Below are positions 1 through 8,210 of a DNA stretch of 61,347 nucleotides, piece after piece. The position numbers were made by a program, and so were the translations under genes. Source of the DNA: JAQVEB01 sp028698105 (GTDB taxonomy: Bacteria > Bacteroidota > Bacteroidia > Bacteroidales > Dysgonomonadaceae). Below the pieces are notes generated by a model. That model was not told the origin of the DNA and searched no databases. It worked only from the letters and a program-made list of their open reading frames with translations. The stretch covers positions 1 to 61,347 of the forward strand of contig CAXYYA010000020.1 of assembly GCA_964293155.1 (NCBI GenBank), in the 5' to 3' direction. The first letter of the stretch is position 1. Each line of letters starts with the position of its first letter.

Positions 1-611
1 CCGATCTTTTTGCCTACGGCACCGATCCTGGCCGGCGATACGGCGCCATCCCCTGCCCTGTCCATCTGCACCAGATCGGGACGATAATGCAGCAACACCG
101 ACGTTTCCTGCTCGCCGCCGTGCTCGTCGGGTTTTTCTTCGAAATAACCTTTGGTCGGGATAATTGACCACCAATCCACGTCTATAATGCTGAAATCGGG
201 ATATTCCATCGCCAGATCACGGATAAAAGGTTTAAAGGTGTTTCCGCCATGCCCGTTCAGAATGACTAACTTCCGAAAACCCTGCACATGCAACGATGCT
301 ACAATGTCCTGCAAAATGGCTTTCTGCGTTTCGCTTCGCGTGTGCACACAAAATGCCTTGTTCCATTGCCCGGGGTTTTGCGAACCGAAATAAACGGGCG
401 GTAATACCATGCACGATACACCTTGCTCAAAAGCCTTTTCGGCACAATCGAGCGCAATCTCCTGCGACAGGTAACAATCCGTGAGGTACGGCAAATGATA
501 GTTATGAGGCTCCATAGCGCCCCACGGCAAAATGACCACATCGTAAGCGGTTTGTTTTACATCGCCCCACGTGGCTTTTGAAATGTCGAATAAATTTCTG
601 TTCGTTTCCAT
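1..611 (-). CDS. Creatininase-family amidohydrolase (3' end beyond window)
   Basis: The start codon lies at 611 and the frame stays open to base 1, so about 203 N-terminal residues are visible and the C-terminus is missing. The creatininase metal-binding pattern is clear: Glu34, His36 and Asp45 in WGAMEPHNYHLPYLTD, the LNGHGGN segment near residue 120, and DEHGGEQETS, which supplies the second metal cluster. Family members are metal-dependent cyclic amide or formamide hydrolases (creatininase, FAPy deformylase, mycofactocin peptidase and others), so the substrate cannot be named from sequence. It has no signal peptide and should be cytoplasmic. It is the last visible gene of a tight minus-strand cluster with a SIS protein (5-nt gap), an MFS transporter and a ROK protein, which points to breakdown of an imported amide-bearing sugar or related compound (inference). 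Confidence 0.85.
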   Translation of the reverse strand, partial: METNRNLFDISKATWGDVKQTAYDVVILPWGAMEPHNYHLPYLTDCYLSQEIALDCAEKAFEQGVSCMVLPPVYFGSQNPGQWNKAFCVHTRSETQKAILQDIVASLHVQGFRKLVILNGHGGNTFKPFIRDLAMEYPDFSIIDVDWWSIIPTKGYFEEKPDEHGGEQETSVLLHYRPDLVQMDRAGDGAVSPARIGAVGKKI

Positions 612-616
612 ATCCG

Positions 617-1378
617 TTAAATTCCGGCAACCCGTTCTTTGTATTTCGCCAACGCTTCATCGAGCCGCTCGCGGGCAGTGGTATCGCCCGGCACGTTGTG
701 CGATGGATGAATGTATAATTTCACGCCGCGTTCGGCGAGAATTTCGGCAACGGTGGTTATGGTCATCCAGACCGTTGTAACAAAGGCCATTGTGGAAACC
801 GGGCCCACCTTATCGCGATGATTCATCAGATCCACCGAAGCATCGCCTGCAGGAGCACACGAATCCACCACGATGTCGGCAATTTCAAAAATGGTTTTTC
901 CGCTGGAATGACGCGTTGTCTTTCCGACCGCTTCGGCGGCCGAGCCGTAAGCGATCACCTTCATTCCCAATCGTTTTGCTTCCAGCGCTACATCAATATT
1001 CACATTATTGATCCCCGAATGCGAGAAAATCCACATCGTGTCGCGCGGATCAAAGTTGTAGCTCTTCATGATCTCTTTTCCGTAGCCTTCCACCCGTTCA
1101 AGGAACAAAAACTGATGAATACCCATTTCTCCGGTGATGTGTGTGAAAAACGACAGCGGAAGTTCGATAATGGGATGAAATCCCACAAAACTGCCGATGC
1201 GCGGGTACATTTCTTCCACCGGAATGGTTGCGTGGCCGCAACCGAACGTATGTACCCACCTTTCTGCCTGAATGGAATCGGCCATTGCTTCAGCCGCCTT
1301 GCGAATATTTTCCATTTGTGTGTTTTCGATGTCCGACATAATGCTGCGAACATTATCCAACCATTTGTTTGCCAACAT
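617..1378 (-). CDS. SIS-domain sugar isomerase-like protein, UPF0309 type
   Basis: This 253-residue cytoplasmic protein belongs to the SIS (sugar isomerase) fold. The phosphosugar-binding loop region FGCGHA is at about residues 45-50, IFSHSGINNVNIDVALEAK at about 135-150 is the typical Ser-rich phosphate site, and VGPVSTM is near residue 195. The overall order matches the UPF0309 group, whose members sit in sugar-utilisation operons and are presumed to bind or isomerise (amino)sugar phosphates. The start at 1378 is followed upstream by only 18 nt before the MFS gene, so the two are almost certainly co-transcribed. The specific substrate is unknown. A role as isomerase or deaminase for the product of the neighbouring ROK protein is inference. 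Confidence 0.8.
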   Translation of the reverse strand: MLANKWLDNVRSIMSDIENTQMENIRKAAEAMADSIQAERWVHTFGCGHATIPVEEMYPRIGSFVGFHPIIELPLSFFTHITGEMGIHQFLFLERVEGYGKEIMKSYNFDPRDTMWIFSHSGINNVNIDVALEAKRLGMKVIAYGSAAEAVGKTTRHSSGKTIFEIADIVVDSCAPAGDASVDLMNHRDKVGPVSTMAFVTTVWMTITTVAEILAERGVKLYIHPSHNVPGDTTARERLDEALAKYKERVAGI

Positions 1379-1396
1379 AATACTTTACTTTTTTAA

Positions 1397-2575
1397 TTAT
1401 AAGTTTATTTTTATCGAGTTCTGTAATTGCTTTTTTTCATTGAACCGGATCAATCCGAAAATAAGAATCATGGCGAAAATTTCTGTAAGCACAACATACA
1501 GATAAACTCCCGTCCCGTATTTATCAATTAAAATTCCGGTAATATAATTGATAACGATGTTTCCCGTCAGCGCAATGACCATAACAAAGCTGAACGCCGT
1601 TGCCGAAACACCTTTGAAAATTTCTCCGGCAACACCCAACATCGCCGGAAATCCGGGCGCTAATCCGGCGCCCAGGAAAAACAGCCCTGCAACCCGTACA
1701 GCATACGGAGCGGGAATTACGAGACAGACCAATCCGATGGAAAGCAATACGAGCGCGATTTGCGTTAGCCGGTTATACGAAAGGTTTTTCAGTACGCTGC
1801 CCGTGAGCACGCGCATCACGATCATCCCCGCCACCGAAAACGATAACGCCATCAACGCCTTGTCCTGTACCACCCCCAGTTTGTCCATAAAGAACAATAC
1901 CGACCAGTTGTTCACAATGGCTTCGAAAGCCGATTGAAAGAAGAGATAGAAACAAATGGCCATGAACAACCCGTTTTTCAGGAAGACGGGAATCAACTTG
2001 AACGATATTTTTTCTTTTTCTACCGTAATGGGATAACTGATAACGGCAAAAAGAAGGGCTACAAGAATGCTCAACGCACAGGCGATATCAATAAGCGTGG
2101 TGTAATAAGCCTTGTCAATCAACGTCATAGCCATTGGCATGCAAAGTGCGCCGATACCGTAAAACGCTCCAAGCCAGTTCAAATTGGCAATTTTACTCCG
2201 GGTTTCGCTCAAATCGGAGACCAACGCGCTGGTAGCGCCGTTTATCACGCCGCCGCCCGCACCGAAGATCAAGATGCACAACCGCAGTACGTTCATGGAA
2301 GCGGCATGGGCAATTCCCAGAAATCCCAATCCAAGAAACAGGCTCGCCACCGAAAGTAACCAACGGTAGCCGAATTTATCGGCAATGGGGCCAAACGTAA
2401 CAGAACCGATGAGAATTCCCACGGGAAGAATGGAAAACAGGCTGCCGGCCTCGATATCGGTCATGCCGAATTTTTCTTTCAGAATGGGAAGCGTGGAACC
2501 AATGATCACCATGGAAATTCCGAAAAGAAAAATTCCGATGAAATTGGCGGCAAAAGCGGTGTTTTTATTTCTCAT
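1397..2575 (-). CDS. Major facilitator superfamily sugar transporter
   Basis: This 392-residue inner-membrane protein has about twelve hydrophobic segments. The MFS signature GPIADKFGYRW (about residues 62-72) lies in the loop between helices 2 and 3, with a related motif after helix 8. It resembles the FucP/FHS-like proton-sugar symporters common in Bacteroidota, but substrate-specific residues cannot be read by eye. The first codons overlap the end of the upstream ROK gene by 11 nt (2565-2575), which indicates translational coupling. In this cluster it is the obvious importer of the compound handled by the SIS, creatininase-like and ROK proteins. Confidence 0.85.
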   Translation of the reverse strand: MRNKNTAFAANFIGIFLFGISMVIIGSTLPILKEKFGMTDIEAGSLFSILPVGILIGSVTFGPIADKFGYRWLLSVASLFLGLGFLGIAHAASMNVLRLCILIFGAGGGVINGATSALVSDLSETRSKIANLNWLGAFYGIGALCMPMAMTLIDKAYYTTLIDIACALSILVALLFAVISYPITVEKEKISFKLIPVFLKNGLFMAICFYLFFQSAFEAIVNNWSVLFFMDKLGVVQDKALMALSFSVAGMIVMRVLTGSVLKNLSYNRLTQIALVLLSIGLVCLVIPAPYAVRVAGLFFLGAGLAPGFPAMLGVAGEIFKGVSATAFSFVMVIALTGNIVINYITGILIDKYGTGVYLYVVLTEIFAMILIFGLIRFNEKKQLQNSIKINL

Positions 2576-3524
2576 TTTTGTGTTTTATGTTTTTCAGTTT
2601 CCGGATCGCCAGATTGGCTGCTCCGTACAACGCGGTTTCATTTCCCAGCTTTGTGTTCACGAGTTTTACCCGTTCCACGGCAATGGGCTGCGCCCATTTT
2701 TTGGATTCGCGGTAAATCCGGTCCTTGAATTGGGCTGCCGGGCCGAAAACGCCGCCGCCCAGCACGATTATTTCGGGATTGAACAGACTCACCAGATTGG
2801 CAACCGCTTTGCCCCAGAACTCCACACATTCGTCCAACACAAGCGTGGCTACAGGGTCTTTTCTATCGTATGCTTCAAACACATCGTAAGACGAAACCGG
2901 TGGTTGCATTTCTCCCGCGTAATCGTCCATCTGAGCCAGGTATTCGTTGGCGATGCGTGCAATCCCGTCGCCGGAGGCGTGGTACTCAAAATTCCCGAAC
3001 TGTTCGTAACCTTTCCTGTACGTATCGCTCAACGCCATCCACCCGATGGCTCCCGCGATGTTGTCGTTGCCGTAAAGCACCCGGCCGTCAATCATTATTC
3101 CGGCACCAATACCGGTGCCTACGGCAAGATACACAACGTTTTTGTACCCCACGGCCGAGCCTTTCCACGTTGCACCCAACACGCAACAGGTGCGGTCGTT
3201 GTCAACAAAAACAGGCAGGGAAGTTACTTCGGCAATGGTTTTTTCGAGCGGATAATTTTCCCAACCCTCAATGTTGGGCGCCCACACCGTTTTCGTTTCA
3301 GGAAAGTAAATGCCGGGAACGCAAATTCCGATGGCTTTGACGGGCGATTTCGTGTTTTCGAATTGCGCTATGTTCCTGCCGATCACTTCCTTGAACAGCG
3401 TTCCGGCGTCTTTACCTTCGTCGTTTTTGAGCAACTTGTATTCTCCCGACAGAATTTTTCCGTTGGATTCAAAAACGGCGGCAGCCAGTTTGGTCGCTCC
3501 TAAGTCTATAGCAAGAACAGACAT
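2565..3524 (-). CDS. Atypical ROK-family protein (probable sugar kinase)
   Basis: ROK proteins are sugar kinases or transcriptional repressors with an ASKHA fold. This one has no N-terminal helix-turn-helix, begins directly with the ATP-loop MSVLAIDLGATK, and retains the catalytic Asp in FVDNDRT, the GTGIGAGI phosphate loop and VLGGGVFG, so it reads as a kinase. The usual sugar- and zinc-binding ExGH motif is replaced by GAIGW, and the CxCGxxGCxE zinc cluster is replaced by a Cys-free stretch (EQFGNFEYHASG). Substrate recognition is therefore likely to differ from glucose or GlcNAc kinases. I chose the ATG at 3524, giving 319 residues, because a frame starting at 3566 adds 14 residues without family resemblance. 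It is the first gene of the four-gene cluster. Confidence 0.8.
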   Translation of the reverse strand: MSVLAIDLGATKLAAAVFESNGKILSGEYKLLKNDEGKDAGTLFKEVIGRNIAQFENTKSPVKAIGICVPGIYFPETKTVWAPNIEGWENYPLEKTIAEVTSLPVFVDNDRTCCVLGATWKGSAVGYKNVVYLAVGTGIGAGIMIDGRVLYGNDNIAGAIGWMALSDTYRKGYEQFGNFEYHASGDGIARIANEYLAQMDDYAGEMQPPVSSYDVFEAYDRKDPVATLVLDECVEFWGKAVANLVSLFNPEIIVLGGGVFGPAAQFKDRIYRESKKWAQPIAVERVKLVNTKLGNETALYGAANLAIRKLKNIKHKNEK

Positions 3525-3563
3525 TTTGAGTAAGTCAAAAGGTGATGGGGCTTGAACCGGAAA

Positions 3564-3571
3564 CAAATATA
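3564..3571 (-). promoter_or_regulatory. Candidate -7 box for the ROK/MFS/SIS/creatininase cluster
   Basis: Read on the minus strand this is TATATTTG, a match to the Bacteroidota -7 consensus TAnnTTTG, 40 nt upstream of the chosen ROK start. No clear TTTG is seen at the -33 position, where a near-palindrome lies instead (3587-3600). Confidence 0.45.
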
Positions 3572-3586
3572 CGGTTTTTTGTAATT

Positions 3587-3600
3587 GGAAACCGTTTTCC
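3587..3600. promoter_or_regulatory. Operator-like near-palindrome GGAAACCGTTTTCC
   Basis: The 14-nt site is a two-fold symmetric sequence with a central CG and one mismatched pair. It lies 16-29 nt upstream of the candidate -7 box of the ROK cluster, where a LacI-type or similar regulator could block the -33 region. It also abuts the stop codon of the LuxR-type gene (3603). Function is inference. Confidence 0.3.
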
Positions 3601-3602
3601 GG

Positions 3603-4559
3603 CTAATTTTTTCCGTCGTTCAACTGCGAATCGGGCGATAGCAGCCCTTTTGAGATGCAGTAAATCGTCAATCCCGAAACGGTTTTAATTCCGGTTTTGG
3701 CGATGATATTTTTCCGGTGCGTGAGCACCGTATTTAAGCTGATGTTCAGTTCATCGGCAATTTCCTTGTTGATAAAGCCCTTAGAAATAAGTTTGAGCAC
3801 CTCAACCTCGCGTTTAGTCAATGCTCCCGACTTATCGCCGTTCAACACATTCTCCTCCGCAATAACCTGTTGCAAATGGTTGATATCCGATAAGTTAAGT
3901 TCTTTCAGTTTGGGACGAAGGATTTTCGTTCGTAACCTGTTGTGAACGATGAGGTCTTTTTCGAAGCTGTGAAGCGAAAAAATTACCGCGTGACACAAGT
4001 TCTGGTTGTACTTTCCCGATACGTGTTTAATGAGAATGTTCTTTAAATCGTGAAGTAGTTCATCGGGAAAATCATCATCCTGATTTATACCGTTTTGGAA
4101 GTGATTCGACAACTGTTGCTTGAACTCATAAAACAGTCCGCGCAACGCCGATAACTCTTTGTTTTCCGATCCGCTTAACGCGATGAAGGCGTTCAAGTGT
4201 TTCTCGATGTTGGGAACCAGGTCTTGCACATAGTTATCAATGGTGTGTTTAAAATAATCGGCAATCAATTCGGCATCAAACAACAGCAGGTTTTTATCGG
4301 GCAAATAATTTTCATCCAGATACACGTTTAAAACCGTAAGAATGAAATCGGGATTCAATTCGTTTTCACGACACAATTGGCGAATGTTTTTATCACCTAC
4401 TCCCAGCCTGATCCCGAACCGGTTGAGCACAGGTATAAGTTCGCTGCGCTCAGCGAGCACATCGGCCAAAACGGTACGTAGATTCAGAAATGGCACGTCG
4501 GTCCGGTTATTTCTGTTGTTTGAGAGCCGCTTTGTAGTTATTGTTTCGCTTACGTTCAT
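3603..4559 (-). CDS. LuxR-type HTH transcriptional regulator with hemerythrin/ScdA-like sensor region
   Basis: The protein is 318 residues. The C-terminal 65 residues are a LuxR/FixJ DNA-binding domain: LTKREVEVLKLISKGFINKEIADELNISLNTVLTHRKNI, with the recognition helix in the last part. The N-terminal region (about 30-75) resembles the ScdA/DUF542 motif (RFGIRLGVGDKNIRQLC), followed by a long helical region with several His and Glu residues (about 95-220) reminiscent of hemerythrin-like domains of Bacteroidota LuxR regulators. A metal or redox/NO sensing role is plausible but inferred. The start overlaps the end of the upstream 'nitrous oxide-stimulated promoter' gene by 53 nt, and no alternative internal Met is available. 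That partnership supports a role in nitrosative or redox stress rather than in sugar uptake. Confidence 0.75.
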   Translation of the reverse strand: MNVSETITTKRLSNNRNNRTDVPFLNLRTVLADVLAERSELIPVLNRFGIRLGVGDKNIRQLCRENELNPDFILTVLNVYLDENYLPDKNLLLFDAELIADYFKHTIDNYVQDLVPNIEKHLNAFIALSGSENKELSALRGLFYEFKQQLSNHFQNGINQDDDFPDELLHDLKNILIKHVSGKYNQNLCHAVIFSLHSFEKDLIVHNRLRTKILRPKLKELNLSDINHLQQVIAEENVLNGDKSGALTKREVEVLKLISKGFINKEIADELNISLNTVLTHRKNIIAKTGIKTVSGLTIYCISKGLLSPDSQLNDGKN

Positions 4560-4842
4560 GATGAAAATGACGAATGGTGTCGATGGGATGAATAAACAGC
4601 ATTTTGGGACCGGAAAACCGCATTATTTCTTTGATTTTCTGTTTCATATCGCTCCGGTAACAATGTATGGAGCACGAATTGCAGGTAGGCTTATTTTCGC
4701 CAAAAGGGCAATTTTCAAGACGCGATAAAGCATATTGCTCCATTTCTGCGCACGTTTTGCACAATACACCGGAACTATCGTGCTTTGACCGGCAATAAAT
4801 CCCGATCATTTTTCGCACTACTTTCTTTTCGCCCTCGTTCAT
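4507..4842 (-). CDS. Nitrous oxide-stimulated promoter family protein
   Basis: This 111-residue cytoplasmic protein is rich in paired cysteines: CRSKH, CKTCAEM, CPFGENKPTCNSCSIHCYRSDM, followed by the conserved MRFSGPKMLFIHP. This Cys pattern is that of the PF11756 'nitrous oxide-stimulated promoter' family. The arrangement suggests metal binding, but the biochemical role of the family is unknown. A longer in-frame version from 4890 adds 16 residues without family similarity, so the ATG at 4842 (MNEGEKK) is preferred. It overlaps the downstream LuxR-type regulator by 53 nt, implying co-expression. Confidence 0.8.
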   Translation of the reverse strand: MNEGEKKVVRKMIGIYCRSKHDSSGVLCKTCAEMEQYALSRLENCPFGENKPTCNSCSIHCYRSDMKQKIKEIMRFSGPKMLFIHPIDTIRHFHHERKRNNNYKAALKQQK

Positions 4843-4919
4843 TTGATAAAAAATAAACGTAAAAGTACACTTTTTATGGAAATAAACCAAACCGATGCTT
4901 AACAGGAAGTAGCCCGAAG

Positions 4920-5978
4920 CTATTTCGTGCGCGAATCTTTTAGTACTTTTTTGATTTTTTTAATGGGAATAGTCGCCAGATAAATATTGGTTTTCCCGTC
5001 GTGCGAAGAATAGTAACACACGTATAAATTCCCGTTGTGGATTTCCATTCCCGGATAACTGCAATCGCCGGCGCAGCCATCTTCGGGAAACTGAAATAAT
5101 TTCTTGGTTTCACCGTTGGTATTCAGTAAGTAAATACCCGTGTAAAGTGGGTTTTCGCCGGTAAAACTCCGCGTGCTCAACAGCCACAAATCTTTTGAAA
5201 AGCGGATCAGATGCGGGCCGCCCAGTTGAATATTCATTTCTTTGAAAGTCCAATCTGTAAACGGTTTTCGGCTTTTTCCGAAAACGCCTGTTTTCGGATC
5301 GCCATCGCGTCTGATCACCATGATCATTTCGTTGTCGTTCACAAAAACGGCCTTCGATTCGCTGGTTCTTCCCGCCACTTCGAGATTGGCGACCAATGAA
5401 TAATCAACGGCATTACCGGTCTTAACGAGCATCAGTTTGTTCGGTTTATTCGGTTCAAACTGATACACAACGCCATACCCGATGCCGTTATTCCAGGTTA
5501 CGCTCCACAGCCAATTGTGGGAGGAGTCAACATCAGCGGAATACCTTACCGGGACGGGGCCGGTAAACCTTCCGTTTTCAAGAAAAGAAACGTGCGTATG
5601 TGCGCCGGTCAATGTGGTTTTATCGTAAACGGAGCCACCCATTAACAGCATCAATCGGTTATCGGAAGTGATTTCCAGCATCGGATCCCGCAAATCGAAA
5701 CCGGGTTTTTCGAGCAGTTGAATGGAAATCCAATTCTTTCCGTCAAACGAACGCAAAACACGAATTTTCCCGTCATCGGCAGCGGTTTTATGGACATGCA
5801 TGTTGCTCTCGCGGAAAACGATGTAAAAATAACCGTCGTAATAGCGAATGTCGGGAAATGCGTTATGCGGCGCAGCGTCCCATATTTTACTGGAATAATC
5901 GGTTTGGGCCGACATATTTGTCATCGAAAGGAGAAAAAACAATGTTATTGCCAACAACGGTTTTTTCCGGCCTTTCAT
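4920..5978 (-). CDS. Secreted sialidase-fold (beta-propeller) protein
   Basis: This 352-residue protein has a clear Sec signal peptide (Lys-rich start, hydrophobic core, end near MSAQ at residue 25), so it is exported to the periplasm or outer surface. It contains an Asp-box-like motif SFDGKNW near residue 80 and repeated beta-rich blades typical of six-bladed propellers of the sialidase superfamily (DIRYYDGYFYIVFRES, DLRDPMLEITSDN, GGPHLIRFSKDLW). The exact catalytic Arg triad and Tyr of GH33 cannot be assigned by eye, so it may be a sialidase, another propeller glycosidase or a glycan-binding protein. Its ATG overlaps the stop of the upstream GH36 gene (ATGA, 5975-5978), so it is translationally coupled to an alpha-galactosidase and probably acts on the same glycan. 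Confidence 0.7.
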   Translation of the reverse strand: MKGRKKPLLAITLFFLLSMTNMSAQTDYSSKIWDAAPHNAFPDIRYYDGYFYIVFRESNMHVHKTAADDGKIRVLRSFDGKNWISIQLLEKPGFDLRDPMLEITSDNRLMLLMGGSVYDKTTLTGAHTHVSFLENGRFTGPVPVRYSADVDSSHNWLWSVTWNNGIGYGVVYQFEPNKPNKLMLVKTGNAVDYSLVANLEVAGRTSESKAVFVNDNEMIMVIRRDGDPKTGVFGKSRKPFTDWTFKEMNIQLGGPHLIRFSKDLWLLSTRSFTGENPLYTGIYLLNTNGETKKLFQFPEDGCAGDCSYPGMEIHNGNLYVCYYSSHDGKTNIYLATIPIKKIKKVLKDSRTK

Positions 5979-8173
5979 ATCGCTTCTAATTTGATGACAA
6001 CACTTGTTCGGTTGAGATTCACGGAGGGATTAAATCCTGCATTCATCAGAAAATCACCGCTGTAAGTCTTACTACTGTCCACAGGCGTACGCTGGTCGCC
6101 GTAAAGATTCAATTCCGTCAAACGATAGTTTTTGTTCGCATCCAATCCTTGTAGTTTAACCGGACGAAGTGCCGGATCGCCTACATAGCGCCAATTGGTG
6201 AGGTAGCTGAACATCACGGCTTGTGTTTTTGCGGGATTTACGTACATCAGTGAGGCGATATCGTTTTCATACGGACTGGCGAGGCGATACATTTCACCAT
6301 GCCATACAATATCTTTATACCCATCGTAATTCCGTATCGTCTGCTGGCAAAAAGCCATATCTTTCTCGCTCAATTCGTTTGCACGAATATCAAAGCCGAG
6401 TTTACCCATCGAAGCCACATCTATACGGTATTTCAGGGATTTATCGCTCCAATCGGTTACGTGATTGCACATGGTGATGGCGGGGTAATAATACGAATAG
6501 TCCCACTGCATGAACACCCGTTCCAACGGATCGGTGTTGTCGCTGAGCCAAAATTCGGTAAAGTATTGCAGTAGGCTGTAATCCGACCGGCCGCCGCCGC
6601 CCGAACAAAGCATCATCGGAACTTTCGGGTATTTTTCGCGAACGCGTTTCAATACGTTGTCGAAGCCTTTTGTATATTCCACATACAGGTGCGATTGCGG
6701 AATTTTTTTCTTTTCCAGATACATGGAATGCGCGTTAAAAATGGGTGAATTACAATCCCACTTGATGAATGCCAGCGAAGGATTTTCGGTAAACAAATGA
6801 TCCACGACGCCAAAAACGTGATCCTGCACTTCGGGGTTGGTTAAATCCAGTACGAGTTGGTTCCGGAAGTAAATTTCCGGCCGATTTTCTTCGCGTAGTA
6901 CCCAATCCAGATGTTTTTCGTAGAGCTCGCTTTTGGGATTCACCATTTCGGCCTCAATCCAGATACCGAATTTCACGCCCGCTTTTTCGGCCTCTTTCAC
7001 CAAATACGGAATGCCGTCGGGCAACTTGCTTTTGTTGGCTTGCCAATCGCCAAGACCGGCGCGGTCATTATTTCTGGGATATTTATTGCCGAACCATCCA
7101 TCGTCCAACAAAAACATATCCACACCCATTTTTTTGGCGCCGCCAAACAATCCTACCAATTTTTCCTGATCGAAATCGAAATACGTTGCTTCCCAGTTGT
7201 TCAATAACGTAAGTCTCTCGCCTTTTCCGTCCAGCAACTGATGATTTCGCAACCATCGCTGCAAGTTACGGCTGCCTTTGCCGGTTCCTTCAAAGGACAA
7301 GGTGTAAACAAAATGCGGCGTTTCAAAAACGGTCTTCGGTTTTAACCGGTAAACCGATTGATACGGGTTTATGCCGGCCACGATGTGCATGTTTTTATAC
7401 ACATCGGTCTCAAATTGAATGGAAAAGTTTCCGTTCCAGGATATTTGCCCCATCATAACCGTTCCTGCCGTTTCGGTAGCCTGACCGTCAACAGCGAGCA
7501 TGAAATTAGGCGATGTATGCAGGTCTTCTCTTGTTCCCAGCCGGGTTTGAATGGTGTGCATACCCTGCTGAAGATGTGTGAGCACCGGCTGCATCTCTTT
7601 GGCCCACGATCCGTTGTAACTGGTGAGGTAATAATCTTTATTGTAGAGATACAGGTTTGCCGACGCATATTTGTTGAGGATCACCTCCCCCTTTTCGGAA
7701 TGACGGACGGTTGTCCATTGCTCTATCACGTCTTCGTTTTTCCACGCTTTATAGAAAACATCTACGTAAAACGGATACACGGGGTCTTTTAACGTAACGG
7801 TTGTCAGCGTGGCGCCATCCGGCGTTGTGGTGATCTTGTGTGTCTCATACTTCAAATCAACGGAGTTGTTGCCATCGGCATGTACAACCGCGATAGCTGG
7901 CTCCGTGAAATTGTTGTTGATGCCGGCAACCGCAAACGCGCTGTTATTGGCGCTTGCGCCTTCGGCGCGAAGATTGTTCACGCCATCGGTAACCGCATAT
8001 TCCGCATTGTTCTTCAAGGATTTTCCGGTATAAACAATCTTCAGGTGATTATCGTTATCTGTTTTTAAAACAAGAGCTACATTGTCGGTTACAACAGGAA
8101 TGGTAACGTTTTGCGCGAAAGCTGAAAAATACAGCAACAAAATAGCCGTTAATAAATAAATTTTGTTTTTCAT
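5975..8173 (-). CDS. GH36 alpha-galactosidase, secreted
   Basis: This 732-residue protein carries an N-terminal signal peptide (MKNKIYLL... to about residue 20). Family GH36 residues are all present: LLDDGWFG, FGIWIEAEMVNP, the nucleophile Asp473 in FIKWDCN, and the acid/base Asp545 in WLSDNTDP. The 72-residue spacing is what GH36 enzymes show. The N-terminal beta-supersandwich and C-terminal beta domains surround the (beta/alpha)8 barrel. It should hydrolyse terminal alpha-1,6-galactosides such as raffinose-type or galactomannan side chains in the periplasm, supplying galactose for the galM/galK cluster at 18.7-22.3 kb (inferred link). It is the first gene of a two-gene operon. Confidence 0.93.
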   Translation of the reverse strand: MKNKIYLLTAILLLYFSAFAQNVTIPVVTDNVALVLKTDNDNHLKIVYTGKSLKNNAEYAVTDGVNNLRAEGASANNSAFAVAGINNNFTEPAIAVVHADGNNSVDLKYETHKITTTPDGATLTTVTLKDPVYPFYVDVFYKAWKNEDVIEQWTTVRHSEKGEVILNKYASANLYLYNKDYYLTSYNGSWAKEMQPVLTHLQQGMHTIQTRLGTREDLHTSPNFMLAVDGQATETAGTVMMGQISWNGNFSIQFETDVYKNMHIVAGINPYQSVYRLKPKTVFETPHFVYTLSFEGTGKGSRNLQRWLRNHQLLDGKGERLTLLNNWEATYFDFDQEKLVGLFGGAKKMGVDMFLLDDGWFGNKYPRNNDRAGLGDWQANKSKLPDGIPYLVKEAEKAGVKFGIWIEAEMVNPKSELYEKHLDWVLREENRPEIYFRNQLVLDLTNPEVQDHVFGVVDHLFTENPSLAFIKWDCNSPIFNAHSMYLEKKKIPQSHLYVEYTKGFDNVLKRVREKYPKVPMMLCSGGGGRSDYSLLQYFTEFWLSDNTDPLERVFMQWDYSYYYPAITMCNHVTDWSDKSLKYRIDVASMGKLGFDIRANELSEKDMAFCQQTIRNYDGYKDIVWHGEMYRLASPYENDIASLMYVNPAKTQAVMFSYLTNWRYVGDPALRPVKLQGLDANKNYRLTELNLYGDQRTPVDSSKTYSGDFLMNAGFNPSVNLNRTSVVIKLEAI

Positions 8174-8210
8174 AACGAACGGATTAATTGGAATTGTTTT
8201 ATGATATTGT

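Noticed and set aside
2385..3503. 372-codon open frame on the plus strand antisense to the MFS and ROK genes
   Set aside because: It lies wholly opposite two genes with clear family motifs and shows no domain of its own.
4843..4890. Sixteen-residue N-terminal extension of the nitrous oxide-stimulated promoter family protein
   Set aside because: The added residues have no family similarity, and the conserved region starts just after the ATG at 4842.
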